A program made the position numbers and the translations under genes. Positions 10,068 through 18,457 of a stretch of 64,000 nt of DNA are shown piece after piece (positions within the stretch are counted from its first letter, which is position 1; each line of letters opens with the position of its first letter). The stretch is from Planctomycetota bacterium (GTDB lineage Bacteria > Planctomycetota > Phycisphaerae > UBA1845 > UTPLA1), in the NCBI GenBank assembly GCA_016712275.1, contig JADJRI010000033.1:22651-86650 (forward strand), read 5' to 3'. The notes under the pieces are model-generated. The model saw nothing but the letters and a program-made list of their open reading frames with translations. It did no database searches and was not told where the DNA came from.

Positions 10068-11814
10068 GCAGCCTGAAGGGTGTTGCGGATCGTCGATGTC
10101 CGAACGAGATCCGCGATCGAGAGCCAGAACACAATCGGTCCAAGCCGACCCGCGATAAACAGTCCGATCATCACCAATCGACCGACCGGCGTCAAATGGA
10201 GCGAAAGACCCGTCGAAAGCCCGACATTGTTCACCGCGGCAACGGCCTCGAAAGCGACTTCGTATGGCGTTGCATCTGTCACGAGATTCAGAATCGACAC
10301 CGCGGCAACGTTGCCCGCGACGATGACTGCAATGAAAATCGCGAGGCGCTTCAATAAGCGGCTGCGCAATTCACTTTTTTCGTGCTTCCATCGAAACAGA
10401 CAAAGCGGCAGCGTGAACATGGCGGTTCGCCCGCCCGCAGCCACGCCGGCCGCCGAGCCGCCGATGAGCATCCACATGAGCATGAGGCCAAAAGTGCACC
10501 ACGAAAGCGAACCGGCCGAAATTGTCGTGCTTTGCAGGCCGGTGGATCGCAACGTCGCGGAAACGAACAAGCCGACCGGCCATCGCTGTTCCGGCGGAAT
10601 GTCGTTGAGTGCGATGCGGTCTTCGACGGATTCAAGCGAACGCGTGGGCGCCCATGATGCCACCTTCGAGGCGGGATGGTCAAAATACCAGAGCATGACC
10701 GCGCCCGTGCCCAAAAGAATCGTCGCGGCCAGCGCCTCGAATTCCGGCAATTTTTTGAGACGGCGACGAACATGGTTCGCTGTATTGTCTGGTTGTTCTT
10801 CGGCTGATTTTGGTTGAGGCAAGATCAGTTCGATGAGAAACGGCAAGCCGAGCGAGCCGATGATGGCCAACGTCGTCATGGCGACGGAAATTCGAAAGTC
10901 GGTGAAGTAAGTGGCGAGTCCGTCGGTTCGAAGCAGAAGCCCTGTGTTCCAGATGGCACTGCCCGCATGGACGATGCTCCACCAGAGTCGGTCGGAGACG
11001 CGTGCGGCATCCGTGTTGTGCCAGGCCGGATACATCACCAGGAGTGCGACGGCCTGAATGACCAGCGCGGTAAGCAGAACCGCGCGGGGCGAAATGGTTC
11101 TCCATAGGAATGGCCGTACGATGGCCAGGCCGACCAGCGCGAAGGCCATGCCCGAAAGATGGGTCATGCCGACCATGATGCATTGGCCGAAGACGGTGTA
11201 ATCCTCGCCAAAGCTGCGAATGGTGACGCCGGAAAGACATGCGGTGCTGGTGGATGCGAAGAGGCTGTCAAGAGCATGGTTTAGAAAGTTGTGCCGATAG
11301 TCCGGCACGCCGGATTGGGTGGCGATGGGCAGGGCAAGAAGGATTGCCGCGAGCGCGATCAATACGAACCACGGTTTCAGAACGAGGGCAACAACCTGTC
11401 GCGGCGCGTCGATGGATTGAGCAATGCGATTGTAGATGCGGACGATGTGTTCGAGCAGTTGCGTAGTGACAATGAATGCAGTCGCGGCGAGTCCGACGAG
11501 GAGGGGCGGGATTCGATGAACGAAAGGATGACGGCTGCGATGGCGGTGAGGATGAAGGTTGGGATTTCGATGGCTGATCGTTGCGCATTTGACGGTGCCG
11601 ACACCGAGACGTTACGACATTCGCGGGCTTGTCGTTTTGCGTAGAGCCATCCCAACGCGGCGGTGCACTCGATCGCGAGTTCAATCGCGGCGGGAATTAT
11701 GCTAATGCCGTTCGCCATGCGGCAGAGGGCGGCTGCGATAGCGATCCCGGCGCATATGTTTGCGGCGCATCCATGCGTCTTGGCGGACCATCCTGTTTGC
11801 ACCGCATTGGGCAT
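10064..11814 (-). CDS. TrkH/KtrB-family potassium uptake protein, one frameshift
   Basis: Membrane protein with the four pore-loop repeats of Trk/Ktr transporters: STSTACLSGVT, HAGSAIWNTGL, LRSTGLQSTTI and VNNVGLSTGLS, each carrying the selectivity-filter glycine. About ten hydrophobic helices surround them. The main frame is open from 11362 (TTG) but the reading continues upstream through ALVLKPWFVLI and IPPLLVGLAATAF. A one-base deletion near 11507 then joins it to the frame starting at ATG 11814, which adds two further helices (FILTAIAAVILSF). It should import K+, normally with a cytoplasmic TrkA/KtrA subunit that I do not see here. It is divergent from the S24 repressor. Confidence 0.78.
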
Positions 11815-11866
11815 GATGAGAAGTTATCGCGGGGGGGAGAGTGTGACAATAAGCGATAGCAAGAGC

Positions 11867-12078
11867 GATCGCGAGCCGGACCGTGTCGGTCCGTGGCCTC
11901 CATCTCGAGCCGGATCGTGTCGATCCGGGGCCTGATGTACCGATATCGGCGCTCCAGTTGAGGAGCACTTCGCACAGAGATTCGGCGTATGAGAATCACT
12001 CGCGAGTTGAATCGTGGCATTGTCAAAACGGGCCCCGGTTCGGCACGAACCGGCTCGCGATGGGCGGCTTCGCCGCAT
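11867..12078. repeat. Cluster of three REP-like hairpins
   Basis: Three short inverted repeats share one plan, an 8-bp GC stem with a three-base loop next to GCTCGCGAT or its complement. They lie at 11878-11892 (GGACCG-TGT-CGGTCC), 11910-11928 and 12035-12053 (CCGGTTCG-GCA-CGAACCGG). A fourth copy lies at 50951-50967. Two copies face one way and one the other. The rest of the 11815-12130 gap between trkH and the repressor gene has no convincing gene. Confidence 0.6.
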
Positions 12079-12148
12079 AGAGACTCAACAAGTGAAATGG
12101 CAACAAGCGCCTCGTCAACTTTAGAGCCTAGTGGGTACAATAGGAGTC

Positions 12149-12814
12149 ATGCCCCGATCCACCGATTCTTCGAAAAACTTCTCATATGGCGACGCCATCG
12201 GCGAGCGCGTGCGGCGCGTTCGGCGGGAGCGCGGGCTTACCCAGCAGCAGCTCGCGGCCGAGGCCAATGTGAATCAGGGCTACCTCTCTTCAATCGAGCG
12301 TGGCGGGCGTCAGCCGAGGCGCGGAACGATTCGCGCGCTGTCGGTGGCGCTTGGCGTGCCCGAAGGCGTGCTGCTGGGCGAGGGCGATGGACATGACGCG
12401 CCACAGGCACTGGTCACACGCGATCTGCCTTTGTTCGGGGCGATTCCAAACGGCCCGCCGGCCGAGTCGCAAGAGCAATTGGAAATGTTCCCGGTACTGC
12501 GCCACCTGTGGCATGCCAGCCGATACTGCCTTCGCTGCGAGTTCGATTCGATGGAGCCGACGCTGAAGCGCGGCGACATTATTCTCGTCGACTATCGGCC
12601 CGGCGTTGAGCCGGAATTCGTGCAGGGGAAGATATGTGCGTGCCTGGTCGAGGGTCGGCCGACGTTGAAGCGCGTGACCGTCGAGCAGAATGGGGAGCAG
12701 CGGTTCATCATTCTTCGCGGCGATAATCCGCAATCACCTCCGATGATCATCGATGCTACGCGAGAATTCTCAATCCAAGGCGTTGCCGTATGTCTCGTCA
12801 GCCGCGAGCTTTAG
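12149..12814 (+). CDS. XRE-S24 (LexA-like) transcriptional repressor
   Basis: About 221 residues. An N-terminal helix-turn-helix (GLTQQQLAAEANVNQGYLSSIERG) is followed by a peptidase S24 domain. The catalytic serine lies in FDSMEPTLKRGD and the lysine in PTLKRVTV, so the Ser-Lys dyad is intact. The expected self-cleavage dipeptide, normally Ala-Gly, appears as Asn-Gly in GAIPNGPP. RecA-stimulated cleavage may therefore be altered. It probably controls itself and neighbouring genes, perhaps the ABC-GNAT gene 130 bases downstream. ATG 12149 is preferred; GTG 12131 is in frame. The hairpin repeats upstream overlap the likely promoter region. Confidence 0.82.
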   Translation: MPRSTDSSKNFSYGDAIGERVRRVRRERGLTQQQLAAEANVNQGYLSSIERGGRQPRRGTIRALSVALGVPEGVLLGEGDGHDAPQALVTRDLPLFGAIPNGPPAESQEQLEMFPVLRHLWHASRYCLRCEFDSMEPTLKRGDIILVDYRPGVEPEFVQGKICACLVEGRPTLKRVTVEQNGEQRFIILRGDNPQSPPMIIDATREFSIQGVAVCLVSREL

Positions 12815-12947
12815 GGGCATAATGCTACTTCAAATCACATTATCACCGTTCAGCAATATTATTGCCGCGATTTGACTTTGCGCAATACCGGCGTTATCCT
12901 GTTGATGTTAGGTATGTGTAAGGTCCATGTTGAATCGAGGATCGGGC

Positions 12948-14489
12948 ATGAACCAGGAAACAGATCAGAATTTCGAAAGGTCGCGCGATCGGGCCTCGGA
13001 CGGCGTCGGGCGTCGCATCGACGTTCACGTCATTCGCGAGCCGGATGTCACGGTAATGACGCCACGCAAGCGTGAGATCTGCTGGAACTATGGGATTCCG
13101 CCGCGCGAACTGCCATTCGCAGTGTCGGCATCGCACCCGATCAATCTTCGGCCGGGGTCGATCATTTTACTGACCGGACCATCGGGCTGCGGCAAAAGCT
13201 CGATGCTGGCGGCGCTGGCCGAGAAAACGAAAAACGCCATCTGGGTCGGGCAAACCCAATCGCGTGCCGCGCGGCCCGTCATCGATCTGGTCGCGCCGCG
13301 AAAGTCGCTGGCGACGGCCATGGAGATACTCACGGTTTGCGGCCTTGGCGAGCCGAGATTGTGGGTGCGGCAATTCGGCGATCTGTCGGACGGCGAGAAG
13401 TTTCGCGCGAGCCTGGCCTGTGCCGTTGGAAGGGCACTGTGCAGTAATGCTTCGCCGGTCATTTTCTGCGACGAGTTCACGGCCAGGCTGCACCGGCGGC
13501 TGGCGAAGGCGGTGGCATACAATTTGCGAAAACTGGTATCGCGGCACCGGCTGATGCTGGTGGTGGCTTCGGCACAAAACGACATCGTTTCGGATTTGCG
13601 GCCCGACGAGATGGTGACGCTGGGCGAATCCGAGCATTCGGCCGGACTCAAGCGGCCGGCGATGCATGATTGCGGCGGCATCTCTTTGCAGCGACGAATG
13701 TTAATCGAACCCGGAAGTGTGCGGGATTATCAGCATTTCCGCGCGATGCACTATCGCAGCCGCGACGGACTTGGCTTTGTCGACAAGGTGTTCCTGCTGC
13801 GCGAGTCGGCCGCCGGCCAGCCGCTTGGGATTCTGGTCTTTGCCCACGCACCGCTGGAACTGGCCATGCGAAATCTCGCGACCGGCGGCCGGTTCATTCG
13901 CAACATCCGCCGTTTGAACCGCGAACTGCGAATTTTGCGCAGGCTCGTCATGCACCCGGATATTCGCGGCTGCGGTCTCGGCCATTGGTTCGTGCGAAAC
14001 ACGCTGCCGCAAGTGGGCGTTCGCTTTGTCGAATGTCTCGCGGCCATGGGCGAGGTGAACCCGGTGTTCGAGCGGGCGGGCATGACGCGGGTGGGGCCGT
14101 GCCCGATGCCGAAGGGGCGGCTCGCGCTGATGGAGCGTTTGCGTGCGTGGAAGCTCGATCCCTTTTCGGCGGATTTCGAGCGGAAGGCGGCGCGGTTGCC
14201 GCGCGTCCGCAAGCTGGTGATCGAAACAGTGCGTGCATGGACGGGGCGAATGCACGGGATGATGTGCGAGAAGGTGAGCGGTCGTGAGTTGGGGCAGTTG
14301 ACGCAATCGTTCCGCCAGATCATCGGCCGGCCGCCGGTTTATTATTTGTGGGATCGGGAGGGGGAGTTTCCGAAGCGCGAGCGGGATGTCGAACGTATGG
14401 CACAATCGCGGCAGACTCCTCGACGGGATGCGGATGATGAGGAGACACGGACGACGCGGGAGAAGGGGAGGCATCGGCCGGATCGGTAA
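12948..14489 (+). CDS. ABC-type ATPase fused to acetyltransferase-like domain (COG2401 type)
   Basis: About 513 residues. The N-terminal half is an ABC ATPase: Walker A GPSGCGKSS, signature LSDGEKFRAS and Walker B PVIFCDEF. The second half resembles a GNAT fold: RLNRELRILRRLVMHPDIRGCGLGHWFVR with FERAGM near its end. This architecture corresponds to the uncharacterised COG2401 family. There are no membrane segments, so it is not a transporter on its own. ATG 12948 has GAGGA seven bases upstream; ATG 12927 is an alternative. It follows the S24 repressor in the same direction. Its last 170 bases overlap the convergent zinc-ribbon gene. Confidence 0.8.
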   Translation: MNQETDQNFERSRDRASDGVGRRIDVHVIREPDVTVMTPRKREICWNYGIPPRELPFAVSASHPINLRPGSIILLTGPSGCGKSSMLAALAEKTKNAIWVGQTQSRAARPVIDLVAPRKSLATAMEILTVCGLGEPRLWVRQFGDLSDGEKFRASLACAVGRALCSNASPVIFCDEFTARLHRRLAKAVAYNLRKLVSRHRLMLVVASAQNDIVSDLRPDEMVTLGESEHSAGLKRPAMHDCGGISLQRRMLIEPGSVRDYQHFRAMHYRSRDGLGFVDKVFLLRESAAGQPLGILVFAHAPLELAMRNLATGGRFIRNIRRLNRELRILRRLVMHPDIRGCGLGHWFVRNTLPQVGVRFVECLAAMGEVNPVFERAGMTRVGPCPMPKGRLALMERLRAWKLDPFSADFERKAARLPRVRKLVIETVRAWTGRMHGMMCEKVSGRELGQLTQSFRQIIGRPPVYYLWDREGEFPKRERDVERMAQSRQTPRRDADDEETRTTREKGRHRPDR

Positions 14490-15702
14490 TGGTTGCCCAG
14501 TGCCCAATTGTTTTAAGCCAGTATGTACGAAGAAGCTGGCCGAATTCCACGACATTGGACGAGCGAGGCAATACAGTGTCGCCGAGGATTACGCGGTCTC
14601 CGTCGATCAAGGAAATGTCGATTGCATAAAGGTCTTCGCTCGGACAAATGTCACGCACTTGGTTCCAATGGACAACATTGAGCCGTCCCCTATTGAAGTG
14701 AAGTGTGATTTTCTCTGGGTGCGAAGTCATGAAAGTCGGTTTACGAAAACGAGCACGAATGAGCGATTCGCAGACCTGCACGAATGCGGCTACGCATATA
14801 ATCGGAATCGCTGCTCCAAAGGTGCCACTCCGGCAATAATCGATCACTAACCCCAATACGTACGTCCAGAAAAGTGCGATACATATCAGCGATATTATTG
14901 ATGATCCCCTCTTACGGCCAAAACAGAATGTGCCAACTCCAAATTGGTTATTGCATCCCGGACATCGTCCGGAATCGATTGATTCGCCAAGGCAGTAGTA
15001 GCAATTGGGACAATTCGTTAATTCCCCCAGGCGAGCCAAGAGTTTCGCATCGGCCTTGGGGAAGGAACCGTCATTGGCAATGACGGATTTTATGCGTGGT
15101 TCGATCAATGCCAACATGTAGTAACGAAGAAAATGGCAGAAATCGAGAGGGCTGGCCGCATGCGGAATTGATCGCTTCACAATGTGCACTTTCTTCCCGT
15201 CGGTTGTCGTAATGTCAATTGTTCCGCGCAGCTCATTGCATTCAATTTCACAAACTGTGTTCCATGGAACAGTATCAACTTGACCGATGCCAAGACCGTG
15301 CGTGAGCTTGTCTTTGTCGAGGATGCAATGTCCTGGCTTTCGAATCCAGGCGAAGAAGTAAATGACCATCGCTTGAAGCACAATCAGGCCAAAAATCAAT
15401 GCGATGGCGGCCCTCATTTCCGTCGGGTCGGCGCCGTAAAGTATTTTGATGCCGGCCGGGATTATGACGATCCATGCGAGGATGGACGATGCCCAAACAA
15501 ACCAGGCATTTTTCTTGCGCCCGATGAAACACAAAGAGCCAACCGGGAATTCGAAGCCGCATTCGGGACAACGCCCCGAGTTCGAGCCGCGCAGGTTGTA
15601 TTCACACTTTGGACAACTCGCCAATTCGCCGACGCGCATGAGGCGGTCTGCATCGGATTTTGAAATTGGGCAATTGGCGATTTGAAATTCGTTGGAGTTC
15701 AT
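14320..15702 (-). CDS. Internally duplicated zinc-ribbon membrane protein
   Basis: A 460-residue protein made of two similar halves. Each half starts with a short acidic helix and a CxxC-CxxC zinc ribbon (LASCPKCEYNLRGSNSGRCPECG near residue 30; LTNCPNCYYCLGESIDSGRCPGC near residue 235). Two membrane helices and a beta-rich PH-like cytoplasmic segment (VDTVPWNTVCEIE; LNVVHWNQVRDI) follow. The C-terminus is low-complexity Pro/Ser/His. The role is unknown; the layout suggests a membrane-anchored sensor or adaptor. It converges on and overlaps the ABC-GNAT gene. Confidence 0.72.
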   Translation of the reverse strand: MNSNEFQIANCPISKSDADRLMRVGELASCPKCEYNLRGSNSGRCPECGFEFPVGSLCFIGRKKNAWFVWASSILAWIVIIPAGIKILYGADPTEMRAAIALIFGLIVLQAMVIYFFAWIRKPGHCILDKDKLTHGLGIGQVDTVPWNTVCEIECNELRGTIDITTTDGKKVHIVKRSIPHAASPLDFCHFLRYYMLALIEPRIKSVIANDGSFPKADAKLLARLGELTNCPNCYYCLGESIDSGRCPGCNNQFGVGTFCFGRKRGSSIISLICIALFWTYVLGLVIDYCRSGTFGAAIPIICVAAFVQVCESLIRARFRKPTFMTSHPEKITLHFNRGRLNVVHWNQVRDICPSEDLYAIDISLIDGDRVILGDTVLPRSSNVVEFGQLLRTYWLKTIGHWATITDPADASPSPASSVSPHHPHPVEESAAIVPYVRHPARASETPPPDPTNNKPAAGR

Positions 15703-15735
15703 GGCGGCCCGATTCGATCGATTATTCAGATTCCG

Positions 15736-16377
15736 CTAACCTTCCGGGCTGTATTTATCCTCTTCGACCATTTGATCGTAGCATTCGAGGTAGGCCATTC
15801 TGACCAGCGGATTCAATTTTTCCGCGAATGATTCGGTAAGAGCGTTTGCGCGAATCAGCGAGATAACATCCGCCCAATCCTTGAGCCGCCAAGTCACGAG
15901 CTTCAATTCGATGAGTCGCGGTAGCGACACTGTAGGCATGCCTTCGATTATCACGGCCTCCGATGGATCAGGAAACTTAATTTCGGTATTGCGGCTTGTT
16001 CTGCCTGCCAGCATGCCAGAAACGAGCAGATCAAATGTGACTTGCGTTTGCGGATCGATGAATCGGCGCAATCGGCCCTCAACTCGTTGAAAGGCACTTC
16101 CGACGAATTGCGATTTGAATTTCTCTAAATCATCCGGTCGAACGCAAAGATCAACATCCGTGGTCGCGCGTCGGAAATGATGAACGGCCATCGAGAATGC
16201 GCCGATGACGACAAAATCCAGACCGGCCTCGCTTAGCCGCGAGGTCAAGCGATTGTAGGTTTCATGAACAGGTCCGGTTTCATCGAGAAACATGAGCATA
16301 TCCTCAAGGTTGCCGAGTTCGCGGCCGTGCCATAGGTGCGGCATGAGTTGCGTTTTGTCTTCGTGGGTGCGTTGCAT
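15736..16377 (-). CDS. Nucleotidyltransferase-fold protein
   Basis: A 213-residue soluble protein. The segment GAFSMAVHHFRRATTDVDLCV carries the G-x-x-R-x-T-x-D-x-D pattern seen in minimal nucleotidyltransferases of the AbiEii/DUF6036 group, which bind Mg-NTP through the two aspartates. It continues with a helical C-terminus (LPRLIELKLVTWRLKDWADV). Relatives often act in toxin-antitoxin or abortive-infection pairs, but no partner antitoxin is visible beside it. The gene lies 80 bases downstream of the coiled-coil gene in the same orientation, so it could belong to that operon. Confidence 0.62.
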   Translation of the reverse strand: MQRTHEDKTQLMPHLWHGRELGNLEDMLMFLDETGPVHETYNRLTSRLSEAGLDFVVIGAFSMAVHHFRRATTDVDLCVRPDDLEKFKSQFVGSAFQRVEGRLRRFIDPQTQVTFDLLVSGMLAGRTSRNTEIKFPDPSEAVIIEGMPTVSLPRLIELKLVTWRLKDWADVISLIRANALTESFAEKLNPLVRMAYLECYDQMVEEDKYSPEG

Positions 16378-16456
16378 GATGTTTGACAGTTTTCTCGCGG
16401 TCTCCCTACCGCTATCGCGGTTGGGCTAAACGGTGGTGCGGTCGCGATAAACAGGT

Positions 16457-17065
16457 TTACTTCGATTCCTTCTGCCCACTATCCTTCACCGCGTTCAGCT
16501 CCGCGCGAAGCGCGTCCAGCTCATCCACATCCTTCGCATGCACCGATTGCGCCTCGGCCTCGATCATTGCGTCGATCTCTTCATCGGTCACAATCTCCGC
16601 CGGGGTGTCGGCCGTCTCGCTCATCGAGGCGGATTCGATGGTTTCGAGGAACATGCTCGTCCGCTCCTCCATCGTCTGCGATTGGGCCATCGCTTTTTCC
16701 CAGTCCATCTGCGTGCGCACGAGATCGGTCTCGCCGAACATGCGGCTGATCTCGCGGGCCATCGTGCCCATGGCCGACGCAAAGTCAGAGCTGGCCTCGG
16801 CCTGACGCTTGATGATGAGCGCGCTCTTCACCGCGAGGAGCTGTCGCTCCAGCATTTTCTTGAAGGCCGCCGTCTTCTTCAGGCTGCTGCGGATGAAGTT
16901 GTATTGGTTTGAATCGCCGATGTCCTTCGCGCGGCGGGCGTTCTTGATGAAGTCGTTGGTGAACTTGCCCTGCTCGGCGATGGCCTTTTCGATACGGCGA
17001 ATGCCCTGGCGGATTTTGATGTCGCGTTCGATACGGCGTTCTTCGGAGGATTTAAAGAGACTCAT
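16457..17065 (-). CDS. Coiled-coil protein resembling ESCRT-III/Snf7 or PspA (copy 1)
   Basis: A 202-residue, almost entirely helical protein with no signal or membrane segment. The first 110 residues are basic (RRIERDIKIRQGIRRIEK, IRSSLKKTAAFKKMLERQ) and predict a long helical hairpin. The last 50 are acidic (TDEEIDAMIEAE) and end in DELDALRAELNAVK. Basic hairpin plus acidic regulatory tail, starting MSLF, is the layout of Snf7/Vps2-like ESCRT-III proteins and of PspA/Vipp1, which polymerise on membranes. The assignment rests on pattern, not alignment. It is the last clear member of the minus-strand block headed by the kinase genes. Confidence 0.6.
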   Translation of the reverse strand: MSLFKSSEERRIERDIKIRQGIRRIEKAIAEQGKFTNDFIKNARRAKDIGDSNQYNFIRSSLKKTAAFKKMLERQLLAVKSALIIKRQAEASSDFASAMGTMAREISRMFGETDLVRTQMDWEKAMAQSQTMEERTSMFLETIESASMSETADTPAEIVTDEEIDAMIEAEAQSVHAKDVDELDALRAELNAVKDSGQKESK

Positions 17066-17090
17066 GATTCAGAGGCCTTTCACGAATAGC

Positions 17091-17175
17091 GAATAGCGAA
17101 TTCAGAATAGCGAAACAAAAAACGCGTATCATGGGCAGATTCAATTCATTATTCGCCATTCATCATTCGCTATTC
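17091..17175. repeat. Inverted repeat in intergenic gap
   Basis: GAATAGCGAAT at 17091-17101 is matched by its complement ATTCGCTATTC at 17165-17175, with further GAATAGCGAA direct copies around it. It lies between pspC-like and coiled-coil copy 1 genes and may fold in the transcript. Confidence 0.5.
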
Positions 17176-17376
17176 CTCCGGTATCACCAACCAGCATATC
17201 ACATACACCAATATACCCGGAAATGCGACCGAACAGATCGACAGAATCACATAAATCACCCGCGCCAGGGACGGGTCGATGCCCAGATACTCGGCAAAGC
17301 CGCCCACCACGCCGCCGATCATGCGATTGTGCCGGCTTCGCCGGAGTCGGGGTCGATCATGCATGAAGATCATCAC
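17170..17376 (-). CDS. PspC-domain membrane protein
   Basis: A 68-residue protein matching the PspC fold: NRMIGGVVGGFAEYLGIDPSLARVIY followed by one strong membrane helix (VILSICSVAFPGILVYVICWLVIP). In proteobacteria PspC is an inner-membrane partner of the phage-shock protein PspA. Its place between putative PspA/ESCRT-III-like genes supports a membrane-stress role here. The start ATG (17376) overlaps the stop of the upstream zinc-ribbon gene as ATGA, so the two are probably translated together. Confidence 0.85.
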   Translation of the reverse strand: MMIFMHDRPRLRRSRHNRMIGGVVGGFAEYLGIDPSLARVIYVILSICSVAFPGILVYVICWLVIPEE

Positions 17377-18251
17377 TCCTCGGCGATGGCATTTCGCCGC
17401 TCGGGGATTGTAGGCGATTCATCGTCGGCGACAGGCGAATCAGGCGATTTTTCAGCCTCGTCGTCGCCTTCAGCTTCCGATTCTGGCTCCGTCAAACTCT
17501 CGCTTTTGCCTTTCGCGTCCGATTCGGAATTGGGCTGCGATTCGTCGATATTTTCAGATTCCTGCGGCGCGACTTCGGAAGAATCGGAGGACGAACCAGC
17601 CTCGGCAGCAGTCACGACCGGTGTCACTGGCTCGTCCGAATGAATCTCGGACGCCGAATGTTCTGCCTCAATGTCCTGCGTTTTCGAATCGATGGGGCGC
17701 TCGAAGGAACGTTCGATTTCGGGTTCGTCTCGTTCGATAAGGACCGGCGGGGCGGCAAACGGCTTCGCGGCATTTCCTGCAAAGGGAATCAGGTTCGGCA
17801 GAATCTCATTGCGCGCGGGCGGATCACCGGCGGCGACGACGAGCTTGTGGCCGCAGCGGCCGCAATAGCGTGCGGTGATGTTGGCGATGGGGCTGGAACA
17901 GCGCGGGCAGATCGGCGGGATCGTTCGCTCGTAGGAACGCTCGTCGAGCAGATAGGCATGAAGCTCATAGGCCAGGCGCGTGCTTTCGGGTGTGTTGGCA
18001 ATGACGATTCGGACGCGGGCGCCGCTGCGACGGCGCTTGGGCTCGACGTCGATGCGGGGTGTCGAGGGGCTGTCAAACATGCCGGCCCAGAAGCCGCGAT
18101 TGGCATAGCCGTCTTTGTCGAGCTGCGGTGCTTCGATGCGCAGGCCTTCGAGATACCAGGGCTTTGTGAGGCGATAGGAGCGCCGGGCGACGAATTGGAC
18201 GATTGCCGACTCGACATCTTCCTTGGAATGTTGAATGAAGATTTCGAGCAT
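17373..18251 (-). CDS. Zinc-ribbon protein with long acidic tail
   Basis: About 292 residues from ATG 18251 (MLEIFIQHSKEDVES). The open frame continues upstream only through intergenic hairpins, so that longer start is rejected. Residues 1-125 form an unrecognised alpha/beta domain. A C4 zinc ribbon follows (ICPRCSSPIANITARYCGRCG). The last 120 residues are a disordered, Glu/Ser-rich acidic tail (AEGDDEAEKSPDSPVA). No membrane helix is present. It sits between two coiled-coil genes and overlaps the PspC gene by 4 bases. An adaptor role in the same complex is an inference. Confidence 0.68.
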   Translation of the reverse strand: MLEIFIQHSKEDVESAIVQFVARRSYRLTKPWYLEGLRIEAPQLDKDGYANRGFWAGMFDSPSTPRIDVEPKRRRSGARVRIVIANTPESTRLAYELHAYLLDERSYERTIPPICPRCSSPIANITARYCGRCGHKLVVAAGDPPARNEILPNLIPFAGNAAKPFAAPPVLIERDEPEIERSFERPIDSKTQDIEAEHSASEIHSDEPVTPVVTAAEAGSSSDSSEVAPQESENIDESQPNSESDAKGKSESLTEPESEAEGDDEAEKSPDSPVADDESPTIPERRNAIAEE

Positions 18252-18313
18252 TTGATGGCTTACTCTTAAATAAAGAAAGGTGGGCGGAGCCCACCCTACA
18301 AGATCAAACTCGC

Positions 18314-18356
18314 ATTGGAGTGTGGAACAGGCTAATAGCCTGTTCCACACTCCAAT
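18314..18356. repeat. Perfect 20-bp hairpin
   Basis: A perfect 20-base stem with loop AAT; the inner part is GTGTGGAACAGGCT/AGCCTGTTCCACAC. It is a diverged sister of the hairpin at 18388-18444. It lies upstream of the zinc-ribbon gene, in the untranslated gap of the minus-strand block. Confidence 0.75.
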
Positions 18357-18387
18357 GTGGGATTGGCATGTCGCCCATTTCCACTTT

Positions 18388-18444
18388 CGTCTTGCCGGGG
18401 GTGTGGCACATGCTATTAGCCTGTGCCACACCCCCGGCAAGACG
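18388..18444. repeat. Long GC-rich hairpin related to the previous one
   Basis: Outer stem CGTCTTGCCGGGGGTGTGGC pairs with its complement at the right end; one T/C mismatch lies near the loop. The inner GTGTGGCACA...TGTGCCACAC and central GCT-ATT-AGC match the neighbouring 18314-18356 hairpin, implying duplication of a mobile or REP-like palindrome. Confidence 0.75.
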
Positions 18445-18457
18445 TGCCAATTAGGTG

